Positions 4,963 through 5,940 of a stretch of 5,940 nt of DNA are shown here, one piece after another (positions within the stretch are counted from its first letter, which is position 1; every line of letters begins with the position of its first letter). The translations under genes were made by a program, and so were the position numbers. The notes under the pieces are model-generated. The model did no database searches. It was not told where the DNA came from and saw only the letters and a list, made by a program, of their open reading frames with translations. The DNA is from Candidatus Omnitrophota bacterium (lineage in GTDB: Bacteria > Omnitrophota > Koll11 > Zapsychrales > Aceulaceae), in contig JAOZRJ010000104.1 of the NCBI GenBank assembly GCA_029931885.1, positions 1 to 5,940 on the forward strand, in the 5' to 3' direction.

Positions 4963-5940
4963 ATGTCAAACCCGATGTCTATCTTAAATAACTTCTTTAT
5001 TATTAAACAAATACCTGTATTCCGAGAATTAAATTGGATTGAGTTGCACCAAATTGCAAGTCGATGCTTGTTTCAAGACTACACAAAGGGACAAATTATC
5101 TATAAGGAAGGTGATCCTCCAGATTTCTTTTATTGTCTAATTTCGGGACGATTGTCAGCACATATTGAAACTAACGAATTTAAAAAGCAGAACGTCGAAT
5201 ATATTCACAGAGGTATGCATTTTGGTATAATTTCAGTTTTAACCGGCGAGTTGCATTCTCTAACCTTTGAAGCGCTGAATGATTCATTAATCTTGAAAAT
5301 AAAAAATGATGATTTCTTAGACCTTTTGAAAAAAATTCCGCGGTTGGGCCTTGAATTTAATTACAGCCTCTCAAGACGTATACGAAATCGTCAACATCAA
5401 AGAAAGTTTGTTTTTGAAAGTACAATAATTTCAACCTATAGCCCTACTCAAGGTGCGGGAGGTTCAATTTATGCCTTTAATCTGGCTCATCACCTAAAGA
5501 AAGAAACAGGAAAATCTGTTATTTTTGTTGATTTTCATTGCGAACCTAATCAACAAAATAATATTAAAAAATCCTCAAAATTTTCATTTCAATGGCCTTC
5601 GCCAGCCGTTCATTTCAATGAACTAGCAAGTGATTACCAGATGGCGTCATCCCATATTATTAAGAATAATGAAACAGCAGACTTGCTTAATGTATGTTTT
5701 GATGCAAATGATGAAATTTTATCTGCTAAAATTAGCCAATTTGTTAGTAACGTTGCAAATGATTACCATTATATTATTTTGGATTTACCAAGTCATGCTG
5801 ACGATGCTGTAATAACAATTTTGATGCAATCAGATGATATTCATTTAGTTTTAGAGAATAAAAAAGAAAGCTTATTTGATGGAAGGGACTTTTTAAAAAA
5901 GTTAAGTACTTCAGCTTCGAAAATGACGTCAAAACAAAAA
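4963..5940 (+). CDS. Cyclic nucleotide-binding-type domain fused to a degenerate MinD/ParA-like domain (3' truncated)
   Basis: The frame is open from ATG 4963 to the window end (326 residues, no stop). AAGGT (4949-4953) lies 9 nt before the start, a weak ribosome site. Residues about 11-145 match a cyclic-nucleotide-binding (CRP/cNMP) domain: helix PVFRELNWIEL, then YKEGDPPDFFYCLISGRL, then HFGIISVLTGELHSLTFEAL. In the phosphate-binding cassette the usual FGE Glu is Ile89 and the usual Arg is His98, so canonical cAMP binding is doubtful. Residues about 153-326 resemble a MinD/CpaE/ParA ATPase: SPTQGAGGSIYAFNLA (160-175) aligns with the deviant Walker A region, KSVIFVDF (184-191) with the A' strand, and YHYIILDLP with Walker B. 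The P-loop Lys is Gly167 and the signature Lys is Thr162, so ATP hydrolysis is unlikely. NTE-type proteins have cNMP domains, a middle region and a C-terminal patatin phospholipase; a similar C-terminus here is possible but not visible. Confidence 0.85.
   Translation, partial: MSNPMSILNNFFIIKQIPVFRELNWIELHQIASRCLFQDYTKGQIIYKEGDPPDFFYCLISGRLSAHIETNEFKKQNVEYIHRGMHFGIISVLTGELHSLTFEALNDSLILKIKNDDFLDLLKKIPRLGLEFNYSLSRRIRNRQHQRKFVFESTIISTYSPTQGAGGSIYAFNLAHHLKKETGKSVIFVDFHCEPNQQNNIKKSSKFSFQWPSPAVHFNELASDYQMASSHIIKNNETADLLNVCFDANDEILSAKISQFVSNVANDYHYIILDLPSHADDAVITILMQSDDIHLVLENKKESLFDGRDFLKKLSTSASKMTSKQK

Noticed and set aside
5630..5812. 60-codon + strand frame near the window end
   Set aside because: It overlaps the MinD-like domain in a different frame. 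The long open frame from 4963 has clear family motifs across this stretch.

Overview
The window is AT-rich, gene-dense bacterial DNA with five to six protein genes and one tRNA gene, all on the + strand. The double-membrane signals (a lipoprotein signal with Ser after the lipidated Cys, a DsbD/CcdA-like redox membrane protein), the two-gene transketolase and the cyclic-nucleotide-domain protein suggest a Gram-negative-type, probably uncultured bacterium. A candidate phylum such as Omnitrophota would fit, but that placement is a guess from gene style and is not demonstrated here.

Region 1 (2-1491) is a thiol-disulfide transporter: a thioredoxin-like periplasmic part followed by a DsbD/CcdA-like membrane part. 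Its start lies outside the window. The reading frame breaks near position 868: homology continues smoothly from frame 2 into frame 1, as if one base had been lost. This is either a real pseudogene mutation or a sequence error.

Region 2 (1492-3537) begins with a good extended -10 promoter driving a tRNA-Lys(CTT) gene. Next come the N-terminal subunit of a split transketolase (GTG start, strong Shine-Dalgarno) and its C-terminal subunit, which overlaps it by one base (TAATG). A clear Rho-independent terminator closes the unit. No terminator is visible between the tRNA and the transketolase genes, so the tRNA may be processed from a longer transcript. The transketolase pair supplies the non-oxidative pentose phosphate pathway.

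Region 3 (3540-5940) looks like a separate operon of poorly characterised envelope genes. It has its own extended -10 promoter over an AT palindrome. The genes are a PsbP-like lipoprotein, a zinc-ribbon membrane protein with two cysteine clusters (start 2 nt after the preceding stop), and a large protein that runs off the window end. That last protein joins a cyclic-nucleotide-binding-type domain to a MinD/ParA-like domain. Both halves have lost residues normally needed for ligand or ATP binding, which suggests structural or regulatory use of the folds. Its missing C-terminus could carry an effector; a patatin-like phospholipase, as in NTE-type proteins, is one possibility. This third block is the most interesting part of the window.
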